Shown: one piece after another, positions 10,252-19,069 of the stretch
Numbering within the stretch: position 1 is the first letter of the stretch
Layout: every line of letters starts with the position of its first letter
From: Erwinia sp. E602
Lineage (GTDB): Bacteria; Pseudomonadota; Gammaproteobacteria; Enterobacterales; Enterobacteriaceae
Reading direction: 5' to 3'
DNA: 64,000 bases
Assembly (NCBI RefSeq): GCF_018141005.1
Contig: NZ_CP046582.1
Location: forward strand, 1,922,001-1,986,000
Program-made: the position numbers and the translations under genes
The notes under the pieces: generated by a model
The model's input: the letters and a program-made list of their open reading frames with translations, nothing else
The model's database searches: none
Told to the model about the DNA's origin: nothing

Positions 10252-11058
10252 GTGAACAGAGCAAATAATCGTGCCGCCCGCTGGATGATGGCGGCACTGC
10301 TGGCAGCGGCCTCGCCGCTGCCGGCGGCAGAGACAGCGCCGGACCCGCTGGCCGACCCGTTGCAGACAACGGCACCGGCGGCCACGGCGGATGCCGGTAA
10401 ACAGGCGCGCGGCGTGCTGCGCGCCGTCGATCAGGCCACGCTCTCCAGCGAGCTGAACGCCCGCATCGTCGAGATGCCGTTCCGCGAAGGTCAGGCGTTC
10501 CAGAAGGGCGACCTGCTGGTGCGCTTCGACTGCGCCGTCTATCAGGCGCAGCTGGCGGCGTCACAGGCGGCGATGCGCGCCGCACAGCAGGAGCTGAGCC
10601 AGAACCGCCAGCTGGCCGACCTGAAGTCGATCGGCCGCAACGCGGTGGCGCTGGCGGAGGCGAAAGTGGCGCAGGCCGCCGCGGAAAGCCAGGTCTATCA
10701 GATCCAGACCAGCCACTGCAAAGTGATCGCCCCCTTCGCCGGGCAGGTGGTGACGCGCAAGGCGCAGGTGTCCGAGTTTATCGGCCAGGGCATGCCGCTG
10801 CTGGAGATCGTTGACAACCGTCACCTGGAGATCCACCTGCTGGTGCCGTCGCGCTGGCTGGCGCAGCTGAAACCGGGGCAGAAGTTTACCTTTACCCCGG
10901 ATGAAACCGGCACGCCGCTGGCGGCAGAAGTGCTGCGCCCCGGCGCACGCATCGATGAAAGCAGCCAGACGCTGGGCCTGACCGGCAAAGTGGTCGGTAA
11001 CGCTGACGGCCTGCTCTCGGGTATGAGCGGCAGCGCGCAGTTCGCGGTGGCGCCGTGA
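10252..11058 (+). CDS. HlyD/RND-type periplasmic adaptor subunit
   Basis: I chose the GTG at 10252, with AGGAA seven bases upstream, because it yields a signal peptide (basic N-terminus, then WMMAALLAAASPLPAAE). An in-frame ATG at 10216 would overlap the preceding gene and put extra residues ahead of the signal. The mature protein has a biotinyl-lipoyl-like half (FREGQAFQKGDLLVRFDC), a short helical hairpin (about residues 90-140), the second lipoyl half (CKVIAPFAGQVV) and a beta-barrel, the order of membrane-fusion proteins. At 268 residues it is short for the family. Its stop overlaps the next start (GTGA), indicating translational coupling. Confidence 0.88.
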   Translation: MNRANNRAARWMMAALLAAASPLPAAETAPDPLADPLQTTAPAATADAGKQARGVLRAVDQATLSSELNARIVEMPFREGQAFQKGDLLVRFDCAVYQAQLAASQAAMRAAQQELSQNRQLADLKSIGRNAVALAEAKVAQAAAESQVYQIQTSHCKVIAPFAGQVVTRKAQVSEFIGQGMPLLEIVDNRHLEIHLLVPSRWLAQLKPGQKFTFTPDETGTPLAAEVLRPGARIDESSQTLGLTGKVVGNADGLLSGMSGSAQFAVAP

Positions 11059-12374
11059 CCGCGCCACAGCAGAGCGCCGGCGAACGCGCGTTTGCCACCT
11101 TCCTGCAGCTGGAGAATCAGGCGCGGGCGGCGGCCAGCAGTGAAGCCCTCGCTTACAGCATCGTGAACGACGGCCTTGGCCTGTTTGAGTTTCGTCATGT
11201 GGCGCTGCTGATCGGCGGCCGGGTGCGGGCGGTGACCGGGGTATCGGTACCGGACCCGCACGCGCCGTTTATCGCCTTTATCGAACGGGCGGCATTACAG
11301 TTGCAGCAGGGCGACCATCACGCTGCGGCGGGCGTGGTCAGCGCAGAGTGGCTGGACGCGGCCAGCCGTGACGACTGGCAGGCGCTGTCGGCGGCGGAAG
11401 CGCTGTGGCTGCCGCTGAAAGGGCGCGACGGTGGCGTGTTCGGCGGCGTCTGGCTGGCACGCGGTCGCCCCTGGCAACCGGCCGAATACCTGCTGGGCGA
11501 ACAGCTGGCCGGGGCCTGGAGCCACGCCTGGCTGGCGCTTGAGCCGCGTAAAATCTGGCAACCTCAGCGCTTACGCCGGAAAGCGATCGTCGCGGTGGTG
11601 CTGGCGGCGCTGGCCCTGCTGTTCCCGGTGCGCCAGACGGTGCTGGCCCCGGCGGAAGTGGTACCGCTTGGCGGCCGGGTGGTCACCGCGCCGCTGGACG
11701 GCGTAATCGCGGAATTTATGGTTAAACCCAACCAGCCGGTGAAGAAAGACCAGCTGCTGGTACGCTTCGACAACACCGTGCAGAAAGCGCAGGCCGATGT
11801 TGCCGCCCGCGCCCTTGGCGTGGCCGAAGCCGAACTGCATACCGGTTCCCAGCGTGCCTTCCAGGACGCCGAATCGAAATCACGTCTTGATCTGCTGGCG
11901 GCCACCGTGGCGCAGAAGCGCGCCGAGCTGGCCTACGCGCAGGATCTGCTACAGCGCAGTGAAGTCCGTGCCGAACGCGACGGCATTGCCGTGTTTGCTG
12001 ATGCCGACCGCATGACCGGCAAACCGCTGCGCACCGGTGAACGGCTGATGGAACTGGCCGACCCGGCGCAGTCAGAGCTGAAAATTGAACTCGACGTGGG
12101 GGATGCGATTGAATTCCCGGCGCAGGCGGCGGTGGCGCTGTTCCCGGACAGCGACCCGCTGACGCGCTACGATGCCCGGCTGGAACGGGTAGCCTATGAA
12201 GCTGCACAGACTCCCGGCGGGGGGCTGGCCTACCGGCTGGACGCCCGCTTTACCGATCGTGCCCCGCGCATCGGCCTGCGTGGCACCGCGCGTGTCAGCG
12301 GTGAGAAGGTGGCGCTGGGCGTTTATCTGTTCCGTCGCCCGCTGGCGGCGCTGCGTAAAACGCTGGGAGTGTAA
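11055..12374 (+). CDS. GAF-like domain / HlyD membrane adaptor fusion
   Basis: Starts with GTG overlapping the previous stop. Residues about 10-165 form a soluble alpha/beta domain resembling GAF (LAYSIVNDGLGLFEF, later LWLPLKGRDGGVFGGVWL). One transmembrane helix lies at about 177-191, then a membrane-fusion section: lipoyl half (GVIAEFMVKPNQPVKKDQLL), coiled coil about 235-310, and the second half with beta-barrel. Topology predicts GAF in the cytoplasm and HlyD in the periplasm, so the protein could sense a cytoplasmic signal or dock a partner. The HlyD part is clear; the GAF assignment is by pattern only. Confidence 0.82.
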   Translation: MTAPQQSAGERAFATFLQLENQARAAASSEALAYSIVNDGLGLFEFRHVALLIGGRVRAVTGVSVPDPHAPFIAFIERAALQLQQGDHHAAAGVVSAEWLDAASRDDWQALSAAEALWLPLKGRDGGVFGGVWLARGRPWQPAEYLLGEQLAGAWSHAWLALEPRKIWQPQRLRRKAIVAVVLAALALLFPVRQTVLAPAEVVPLGGRVVTAPLDGVIAEFMVKPNQPVKKDQLLVRFDNTVQKAQADVAARALGVAEAELHTGSQRAFQDAESKSRLDLLAATVAQKRAELAYAQDLLQRSEVRAERDGIAVFADADRMTGKPLRTGERLMELADPAQSELKIELDVGDAIEFPAQAAVALFPDSDPLTRYDARLERVAYEAAQTPGGGLAYRLDARFTDRAPRIGLRGTARVSGEKVALGVYLFRRPLAALRKTLGV

Positions 12375-12377
12375 GCG

Positions 12378-14480
12378 ATGGCCCTGTTACCGGCGCTGCG
12401 CGACGACCTGCAGCTGACCCCGGCCGCCCCGGCGCTGGACGGCGCGCCTCAGTGGACGCTGGCCGATGCCCTCAGCGGCCAGTATTTCAAACTCAACGTC
12501 ACCGCACTGCGCCTGCTGCGTCACTGGCGGCTGGGCGACAGCGATCGGGTGCTGGTGGCCGCCAACCGCGAAGCCGGGCTGCCGCTGGGCCAGGACGACC
12601 TCGACGAGCTGCTGCGCTTTCTGCGCAGCCACGACCTGATCGCCGCCAGCGATGCCGAACAGCGCGGCAGCTACGCGATGAAAGCGGTGATGCGCAAACA
12701 GAGCCTGCTGAAACGGGCGCTGCACCAGTACCTGTTCTTCCGCATTCCGCTGTGGCGGCCGGACCGCTTTATCAACCGCAGCTGGCCGTTGCTGCAGCGA
12801 CACGGTGTCTGGCTGCTGGCCGGGCTGATGCCGCTGATGCTGCTCAGCGGGCTGTTCCTGGTCAGCCGTGACTGGCCGCGCTACACCCACTCTTTTTCCT
12901 GGCTGTTCAGCCTGACCGGGGCAGCCACCTTCGGGGTGGCGCTGGTGTTCGCCAAATTTATTCACGAGCTGGGCCATGCGTATATGGCCAAACGCGCCGG
13001 CTGCCGGGTGCGCAGTATGGGCGTGGCCTTTATCGTCATGTTTCCAATGTTCTACACCGACGTCAGCGACGCCTGGCGTGTACAGAGCCACCGCACGCGG
13101 CTGCTGATCGGCGCGGGAGGCATTCTGGCGGAGCTGCTGCTGGCGGTGGTCGCCCTGCTGGCCTGGTCGCTGCTGCCGGACGGCCCGCTGCACACCGCCG
13201 CGTTTCTGCTCTCCAGCGCCACCTGGGTCACCACCGTGCTGGTCAATATCAACCCGCTGATGCGCTTTGACGGCTACTTTATGCTCAGCGACCTGCTGCG
13301 GGTGGATAACCTGCAGGGGCGCGCCTTTGCGCTGTGCCGCTGGCACCTGCGCGAGCGGCTGTTTGGCTACGGCGAGCAGCCGCCGGAGCGCTGGTCGCCG
13401 CGCATGTCACGCCGCCTGCTGACATGGGGTTACGCCTCCTGGCTGTGGCGTTTTTTCCTGTTTATGGGCATTGCGCTGACCGTTTATCACTACTTTTTCA
13501 AGGTGCTGGGGATCTTTCTGATGATGGTTGAAGTGGCCTGGTTTATTGGCCTGCCGGTGATAAAAGAGGTGCGCCACTGGTGGCAGCAGCGCCAGTTCAG
13601 CCAGCGTGGCAACCTGCTGCGCAGCGCGCTGGTGACCGCGGTGCTGCTGCTGGTGCTGTTTGTACCGTGGAAAAGCCAGGTGACCCTGCCGGCGGTGCTG
13701 GAAGCGGAGAAGGTCAGCACTCTGTACGCCCCGGTAGCGGCACAACTGTTGCGGCTGCACGTGCAGAACAACCAGCCGGTGCAGGCCGGGCAGCTGCTGC
13801 TGGAGCTGGCTTCGCCGGATCTGGAGGCGCAGCTGACCATTGCCCGCCAGCATATCGCCATTCTGCAGCTGCAGCTGAAACGCCAGGCGGCACGCCAGGA
13901 CACGGTAGCCGACGCACTGGTGCTGCAACAGGAGCTGGCCGAGTCGCTGGCGCAGTATCGCGGGCTGGCCGCGCAGCAGCAGCGGCTGCAGATCCGCGCC
14001 ACGGCAGATGGCCAGGTGCGCGACCTGGCGAATGACCTGACAGCCGGACGCTGGCTGGCGGCCGATCTGCCCCTTCTGCGGGTGGTCAGCCAGCAGACCG
14101 CGCGGCTGCGCGGTTACCTGCCGGAAGAGCAGCTTAACCGGCTGGCAACGGGTGAAACCGGCCGCTTTATTGCCGACGATGCCGGGCGGGCGGCCATCAG
14201 CGTGCGGCTGACGGCGATCGCCCCGACCGGGGCATCCGTCCTCGATCGCGAAACGCTGGCCTCGGATCGCGGCGGCCCGATCGCGGTACGGCGTGACGAC
14301 CAGAGCCGCCCGCGCCCGGTTCAGGCGTGGTACAGCGTTGAGATGGAGCCGGAGCCGGGCAGCGCGGTGGTACAGCAACCGCTGCGCGGCGTGGTGCTGA
14401 TCAACGGGCACGCCGAATCGCTGTTCAGTAGTGTCTGGCGGCGGGTGGCGGCGCTGGGATTAAGGGAGAGCGGTTTCTGA
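12378..14480 (+). CDS. PqqD-like / M50 metalloprotease-like / HlyD membrane protein
   Basis: The 700-residue product has three parts. Residues about 20-92 look like a PqqD-type winged helix (KLNVTALRLLRHW, then LDELLRFLRSHDLI). Residues about 140-440 are a multi-pass membrane region with the zinc motif HELGH (196-200) and the second M50 motif NPLMRFDG (292-299), so both catalytic signatures of site-2-type proteases are intact. After a helix near 415-430 comes an HlyD-like lipoyl/coiled-coil/barrel section. This is the layout of the 'putative peptide zinc metalloprotease' (YydH-like) group. GGAG lies eight bases before the ATG. It ends the operon and occupies the place of an ABC exporter. Whether it cleaves, anchors or energises export is unknown. 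Confidence 0.85.
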   Translation: MALLPALRDDLQLTPAAPALDGAPQWTLADALSGQYFKLNVTALRLLRHWRLGDSDRVLVAANREAGLPLGQDDLDELLRFLRSHDLIAASDAEQRGSYAMKAVMRKQSLLKRALHQYLFFRIPLWRPDRFINRSWPLLQRHGVWLLAGLMPLMLLSGLFLVSRDWPRYTHSFSWLFSLTGAATFGVALVFAKFIHELGHAYMAKRAGCRVRSMGVAFIVMFPMFYTDVSDAWRVQSHRTRLLIGAGGILAELLLAVVALLAWSLLPDGPLHTAAFLLSSATWVTTVLVNINPLMRFDGYFMLSDLLRVDNLQGRAFALCRWHLRERLFGYGEQPPERWSPRMSRRLLTWGYASWLWRFFLFMGIALTVYHYFFKVLGIFLMMVEVAWFIGLPVIKEVRHWWQQRQFSQRGNLLRSALVTAVLLLVLFVPWKSQVTLPAVLEAEKVSTLYAPVAAQLLRLHVQNNQPVQAGQLLLELASPDLEAQLTIARQHIAILQLQLKRQAARQDTVADALVLQQELAESLAQYRGLAAQQQRLQIRATADGQVRDLANDLTAGRWLAADLPLLRVVSQQTARLRGYLPEEQLNRLATGETGRFIADDAGRAAISVRLTAIAPTGASVLDRETLASDRGGPIAVRRDDQSRPRPVQAWYSVEMEPEPGSAVVQQPLRGVVLINGHAESLFSSVWRRVAALGLRESGF

Positions 14481-14589
14481 TCGCCGGAAGGGAAGAGAGG
14501 GCGAACCCCGGATAAACAGGCAGCGTAACGACAACAGGCAGCGGCTTAACCAACGGGCAGGCGGTGACGGGCGCGTTCGCTGCGTATCG

Positions 14590-14612
14590 CCGCCCCGGAC
14601 CCACCGGGGCGG
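14590..14612. terminator. GC-rich hairpin between convergent genes
   Basis: A perfect 9-bp stem (CCGCCCCGG/CCGGGGCGG, loop ACCCA) sits between the export operon and the convergent LprI-like gene. Neither side has a good U-run, so it is a candidate bidirectional terminator only. Confidence 0.45.
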
Positions 14613-14620
14613 ACGATCTG

Positions 14621-15850
14621 TTACTCGCTGTCGCTGTTATCGCTCAGGTAATCGAGGTGCTCCGCCAGCCACTGCTGCACGATATTTTTACCCGCCGTTT
14701 GCGCTTCTGCCTCACTGAAACCGCGCTCCTGCTGCAGCCACTTCACGGTGGCGGCGACGGCCGGATCGATGGCGGCAATCGCCTGCTGGCGCTGGGTGGC
14801 CGGCCACACGCGTTCGTCCGTCCAGTCTTTAATACGCTGTGCGCCATCGCCCTGCGGCGCAGCGTCTTCCGTTGGTACAGGGCGGTCAGTTTGCAGAAAA
14901 TCCTTCGGCGTCAGCGTGGCGCGCAGGGCGAGGACCCGCCACGCGGCAAAGCTGGCAAACCGGATGGTGCCCGCGCCGGATGAAACGGCCCGTTCCGGCG
15001 CATTGAACTGGGTCTCCAGTTCCTTCCACGCCGCTTTTTCAAACAGGCCACCCTGCGGGGCACAGATTGGTGCAAAGCCGTCGCGGGTGGAACCATACAG
15101 CGGCCCAAACGCGGTGTAGGCCGCATCGCCCTGGCGGCTGAACACGAAGCAGTGGTTCTCTGCACGTGGTTTCCCTGCCGGCCCGGCCTCGCGGTACGGA
15201 TCCTGCTCGATGCTCATACGCAGCAGCAGCAGGGCGTTGTCCGCCGGGGTGGATTTGGCATCTTTCCGCGTATCCTGCAGGATCGACCAGGCGAAACTGT
15301 CCTGACCGGCCAGCACGGCATCCGCCTCTTTCTGCGCCTGTAACGTATCCTGTCGGCTAAGGCCGCTGGCGGCTTCAAACTGCTGCAGATAAACCAGCCA
15401 GGCATTGGCCTGCAGGCCGCCAAACTGGCGCAGCTGCCTGGCCGCAGTGGCCGGGTCGCGCGGGATCAGCACCACCGCGGCGTCAAAGGCGTCGAGCGCC
15501 TGCTGCAGAAGCTGCACCAGCACGGCGTCCCGGGTGGTCAGCTGCTGTGTCAGGCAGGCATCCCGCGTGGCGGCGTCACTGCTGCAGGCGTTACGCTGTT
15601 TCAGCCAGTCGCGCTGGGCGTTACGCAGCGCCACGCGGCCGGTCTGCGGCGACAGCGTCATCAGCTGCTGATAGTGCTCTGCCAGCTGCTCATCCTGCGT
15701 ACTCAGCGTTTTGCTGGCACAAATCGCCTGCTCAATACCGGCGCTGGCCTTCTGGCAGTCGAAGGAGGCCGCGTGGGCGGGGAGTGCGGCGGCAGAGAGC
15801 AGGGCAAAGGTGACCAGCAGCGGGGTGGCAAGCGTGCGACGTAGCGCCAT
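14621..15850 (-). CDS. Secreted protein with LprI-like N-terminal domain
   Basis: The product is 409 residues. A signal peptide (ending AAALPAHA) is followed by a Cys-containing domain with CQKASAGIEQAICASKTLS and LRNAQRDWLKQRNAC, the hallmark of the LprI/DUF1311 family, whose founder inhibits lysozyme. The remaining 270 residues, with conserved-looking Trp and Cys positions, are unassigned. It is monocistronic and convergent with the export operon; AAGGACT precedes the ATG. Periplasmic location is supported by the signal peptide; lysozyme inhibition is only suggested by family. Confidence 0.75.
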   Translation of the reverse strand: MALRRTLATPLLVTFALLSAAALPAHAASFDCQKASAGIEQAICASKTLSTQDEQLAEHYQQLMTLSPQTGRVALRNAQRDWLKQRNACSSDAATRDACLTQQLTTRDAVLVQLLQQALDAFDAAVVLIPRDPATAARQLRQFGGLQANAWLVYLQQFEAASGLSRQDTLQAQKEADAVLAGQDSFAWSILQDTRKDAKSTPADNALLLLRMSIEQDPYREAGPAGKPRAENHCFVFSRQGDAAYTAFGPLYGSTRDGFAPICAPQGGLFEKAAWKELETQFNAPERAVSSGAGTIRFASFAAWRVLALRATLTPKDFLQTDRPVPTEDAAPQGDGAQRIKDWTDERVWPATQRQQAIAAIDPAVAATVKWLQQERGFSEAEAQTAGKNIVQQWLAEHLDYLSDNSDSE

Positions 15851-16225
15851 GCAGAGTCCTTTTATCAGAGGTAAGACTTTTTTGGCTTTCTATCCTAATG
15901 GCAGGGCACGGGGTGCCGCAAGGGATAAACGGCGTGGCGTTGCACACGGCGGGTGGGCGGTTTTCAACCGCCCCGGCGATATTGCGGCAGGCTCGTCACC
16001 GCGGCGGCAGAGATATGGCGCAGGTGCGCAGTGCCTGGCAGCAGGTACCGGAGCGGCAGGCAAGTGCCGTCAGGCGACAATCTGCTCTTCCTGCCTGTTC
16101 AGATCGCGGTGGAGGGTCTCCCAGGGTGCAATCTGACGCCGGTAGATGACAGAGTATGCAGAATGTAATGCGCCTGAAACAGGATGCGACAAGGGGATAA
16201 AAGCGTTGCAGAACCAGACGAAAAA
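15851..16225. other. Intergenic region with one hairpin
   Basis: No convincing gene. It should hold the leftward promoter of the LprI-like gene. It contains an 8-bp perfect hairpin at 15955-15973 (GGGCGGTT/AACCGCCC, 3-base loop) without an adjacent U-run. Confidence 0.5.
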
Positions 16226-16260
16226 AATAACCCCGGCGCAATGCACGCCGGGGTTATTTC
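16226..16260 (-). terminator. Rho-independent terminator of the small secreted protein gene
   Basis: A 14-bp stem (AAATAACCCCGGCG and its complement) with a 7-base loop is followed, on the minus strand, by a run of seven T. It lies 26 bp past the stop at 16287. Confidence 0.9.
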
Positions 16261-16286
16261 TAAACGCTAACCAGACCTGATAACGA

Positions 16287-16613
16287 TTAGTTAGTGACTT
16301 TGTTTTTTAGTTCTTCAGAACCCTGTTTGGTTTTATCCCAGGCTTTTTCGGTCCCTTCTTTGGTATTATTCCAGGCTTTCTGTGATCCTTCAGAAATTTT
16401 GCTGCCGGTAGTGCCGGTTTTACCTTCTTGAGCATGTTCCGCTTTTAATTTCAGCTCTTTGCCTTCGTTCTGTGACTGATGCAGTTTCTCTTTGGCCGTG
16501 TCGGCACCCTTGTGCGCTTCAGCTACTGCCGCATCAGAAGAGTGGGTAGTCGTCGCGGCAAAGGCGCTGGAAGTAGCCAGCAGTGCGGAAAGAATAATCA
16601 GTTTGGTTTTCAT
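16287..16613 (-). CDS. Small secreted Lys/Glu-rich amphipathic protein
   Basis: The product is 108 residues. It has a signal peptide (MKTKLIILSALLATSSAFA) and a hydrophilic mature part with repeating WNNTKEGTEKAWDKTKQGSE, giving 11-residue-like amphipathic periodicity as in LEA-like or apolipoprotein-like proteins. No Cys, no lipobox. AAAGGTG precedes the start. Further upstream on the minus strand, TCTATAGTT resembles a stationary-phase (RpoS) extended -10, which would suit a stress role. It has its own strong terminator. Function is unknown; a periplasmic stress or envelope role is inference. Confidence 0.8.
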   Translation of the reverse strand: MKTKLIILSALLATSSAFAATTTHSSDAAVAEAHKGADTAKEKLHQSQNEGKELKLKAEHAQEGKTGTTGSKISEGSQKAWNNTKEGTEKAWDKTKQGSEELKNKVTN

Positions 16614-16869
16614 GGTGTCACCTTTTTATCTGTTGGTAGGAGAACTATAGATCATTTTAACGTAGCAGGGTTTGAGTATTATTCCTAAAAAGCAGTGGGG
16701 AAGTTTTGTAAGGGAAAAGTTTTAAAGGTTATTGCCCAACGGCTGACACCGGAAAGCGTGTAACGAATAAGTAAGACATGGCTGTTTTATTATTAGCAAT
16801 TGTTTCTATTTCTAAAAAAGCATTTTTTGCTCGAAAAACGATCAGGTTGAATAAGCAGGATGTAAAACA

Positions 16870-17115
16870 GCGCAAGATCTCACCGGCGGCCATCGCCCAC
16901 ATGCCGCTCACTCCCAGTCCGGGCTGGGTGGAGCACGACCCGCTGGAGATCCTGCGCAATATTCGTACCTGCCTGAACCACTGTGGCGTTGTTGATGCCA
17001 TTGGCCTTGCGCATCAGGGCGAGAGCGTGGTGGCCTGGGACGCGCAAAGCGGCCTGCCGCTGAACAACGCCATTATCTGGCAGGATCAGCGCACGGAAAA
17101 AACGGTGCGACAGCT
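16870..17115 (+). pseudogene. Relic of an FGGY-family carbohydrate kinase (N-terminal fragment)
   Basis: About 75 codons read PGWVEHDPLEIL, then VDAIGLAHQGESVVAWD and NAIIWQDQRTE. These match the conserved N-terminal lobe of FGGY sugar kinases (glycerol kinase/xylulokinase type), including the substrate-loop W-Q-D-x-R. The ATP-binding N-terminus and the remaining 400 or so residues are missing. The surrounding open frame (16778-17206) adds unrelated residues at both ends. It is a decayed gene, possibly once part of the nearby cyclitol/sugar cluster. Confidence 0.8.
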
Positions 17116-17660
17116 GATGTTATTTATTGAATCATGTTACATCATGTCGTTACCAGAATTCCACTCACGTACTCCATCAGGTATATCTCACTATTCGTTT
17201 ATTTAACCTCCCTATTGAATTAGGTGTTTTGTTAATACCCCTCTCCATGCCTGTGATATTTGCGAGCTCTGTTCCAGTTTTTATATATAAACACTGGTGA
17301 TGACAAAAAATAAGAGGATTTTCAGGTTTTTTTCAGTGTTAACATGGTGTTGTGATTTTGCTTTAGATGCTATTTACGCTGTTGGGTACAAAATATAAAC
17401 GAAGATAATCCTGCATCATGTTAATCTCAACGCATGTCAGGGCAGAAAGCATGAGGAAGCCGTGAATAGTTTAATGAAAATGAATTCGGCGGTGGTCTTT
17501 ACCGTCTTTTCAGGCCGGAAAATGACGAATTCAGCAATGACAGGAGTCTGGCGATGAATGTTCTGATACAGGAAGACGCGATGAATTATTGCGTTAATTG
17601 TGTGGCTTCTGACAGGGCGTTGTCGTATCAGCCTGGCGCCAGGCGAGTGGCAAATAAAGG
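17116..17660. other. AT-rich intergenic stretch
   Basis: Noticeably more AT-rich than its surroundings and without a convincing gene. It separates the kinase relic from the coiled-coil gene and would carry that gene's promoter. Base composition and the relic suggest old foreign or decaying DNA. Confidence 0.5.
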
Positions 17661-17667
17661 AGGCACT

Positions 17668-18042
17668 ATGCTGGAAAGACTTGAGAAACGAGTGGAACAT
17701 CTGGAGACCGACGTCGGCCAGATAAAAGTCGACCTGACCCGGCTTGTCACCCGCTCGGAAGAATTTTCCACCAAAACGGATCTGGCTAAGCTGACCGCGC
17801 GCTGCGATGAGTTTGCCACTAAAACGGATCTGGCTAAGCTGACCGCGCGCTGCGATGAGTTTGCCACCAAAACGGAGCTGGCTAAACTGACAGCTCGCTG
17901 CGAAGAGTTTGCAACTAAATCGGATTTGCACCGTGAGGTCAGTGGGCTTCACCGGGAGATCAGCGCACAGACAAAATGGATCACCGCCACCATTCTCGGC
18001 GTGGCCGCACTCTGTATGACGTCGGCAAAGTTTCTCTTTTAG
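17668..18042 (+). CDS. Coiled-coil protein with C-terminal membrane anchor and Cys-bearing repeats
   Basis: I chose the ATG at 17668 because AAAGGAGG sits six bases upstream; an in-frame ATG at 17554 lacks such a site. The 124-residue product begins MLERLEKRVEHLETDVGQI, a coiled coil. Then come three to four 16-residue units of the form TDLAKLTARCDEFATK, each with one Cys, a final amphipathic stretch, and one transmembrane helix (ITATILGVAALCM) near the end. It resembles XhlA-like or other tail-anchored coiled-coil proteins in layout. Function unknown; it stands alone. Confidence 0.72.
   Translation: MLERLEKRVEHLETDVGQIKVDLTRLVTRSEEFSTKTDLAKLTARCDEFATKTDLAKLTARCDEFATKTELAKLTARCEEFATKSDLHREVSGLHREISAQTKWITATILGVAALCMTSAKFLF
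17773..17964 (+). repeat. 48-bp in-frame tandem repeats (3 full, 1 degenerate)
   Basis: Copies start at 17773, 17821, 17869 and 17917. The first two differ by one base; the third is diverged at synonymous and a few other positions; the fourth keeps only its start. Each encodes 16 residues with one Cys. Confidence 0.9.
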
Positions 18043-18259
18043 CCGCGTGTTCAGGCAGGACGATGAACCAGGCTGGATGGTTCTTGCGATAGCTGGGGGC
18101 AGAATAGACAGGGGCGGAATTCTCAGGGGAGGCAGCGCTGCGACAGCAAAAATTAGCACGCAGATGCTTTATGATACAGGTCTCGCCTGTAACGCAGATC
18201 ACCCGGCGGTTAAGCCGGGTGCAGATTATGCTCTGCTTGCCGAAGCAATGGCGTAGCCG

Positions 18260-19069
18260 TTACAGCGGCGCGGCCGGGGCTGCCGCATTATCGTAGCCAC
18301 CCCATACCGACTGGTCGAAGTTGATCATCGAACCGGTCATCAGGCCGGACTCGGCGCTGGCGAGGAAGCCGACGGCGCGTGCCACCTCTTCCGGCTGGAT
18401 CAGGCGGCCAAACGGCTGGGAGGCGGCCGCCGCTTCCAGCCAGTTATCTTCCGCACCGTGGTACTGCTTCATAATCCGGTCTTCCCCTTCCGAGGCCATC
18501 CAGCCGATATTCAGGCCGTTAACGCGGATGCGGTTACGCAGCAGGGCATAGGCGGTGTTGCGGGTCAGGGTGGCCAGTGCACCTTTCGACGCGCAGTAGG
18601 CGGCAATAAACGGCTGCCCGGCCAGTCCGGACATCGAGCAGATATTGACGATGCTGCCCTCAGTATTTTCCCGGCGCATGACTTTGATCGCCTCCTGCAT
18701 CAGGAAAAACGGTCCGCGCACGTTGGTGGCAAAAATCTGGTCAAACAGCAGCGGGTCGGTATCAATAATCGAGCCGCGATCGGTCTTACCGCCGGCGTTG
18801 ACCAGCACGTCAACCCGGCCAAACTTAGCGTCGGTAAGGGCGATGACATTGCGGCACTCCTCCACCGAAGAGAGATCGGCACGCACAAACAGCACCTTCG
18901 TCGGCCCCAGCTCCGCCAGCCGTGCGGCAACCGCATCGCCTTTGGCCTGATTACGGCCGCAGATCACCACGCCAGCGGCACCCTGCTGCACAAAATGTGC
19001 GGCAATCGCCGCCCCCAGCCCCTGGGTGCCACCGGTGACAACCGCCACTTTATTCGCTAACTGACTCAT
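18260..19069 (-). CDS. SDR-family NAD(P) oxidoreductase in the cyclitol cluster
   Basis: The product is 269 residues. The Rossmann motif TGGTQGLG is at 12-19, the NAG motif in VLVNAGG, and the catalytic Ser plus YCASK near residues 148-164, so it should be active. Its start overlaps the stop of iolE (ATGA), so it is the last gene of the regulator-iolD-iolE-SDR operon. A sugar/cyclitol dehydrogenase or epimerase partner is the likely role. The substrate cannot be told from sequence. Confidence 0.88.
   Translation of the reverse strand: MSQLANKVAVVTGGTQGLGAAIAAHFVQQGAAGVVICGRNQAKGDAVAARLAELGPTKVLFVRADLSSVEECRNVIALTDAKFGRVDVLVNAGGKTDRGSIIDTDPLLFDQIFATNVRGPFFLMQEAIKVMRRENTEGSIVNICSMSGLAGQPFIAAYCASKGALATLTRNTAYALLRNRIRVNGLNIGWMASEGEDRIMKQYHGAEDNWLEAAAASQPFGRLIQPEEVARAVGFLASAESGLMTGSMINFDQSVWGGYDNAAAPAAPL

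Noticed and set aside
16778..17206. The whole open frame as a real 142-residue protein
   Set aside because: Only the middle 75 codons resemble a kinase; both ends are unrelated and there is no good ribosome site.
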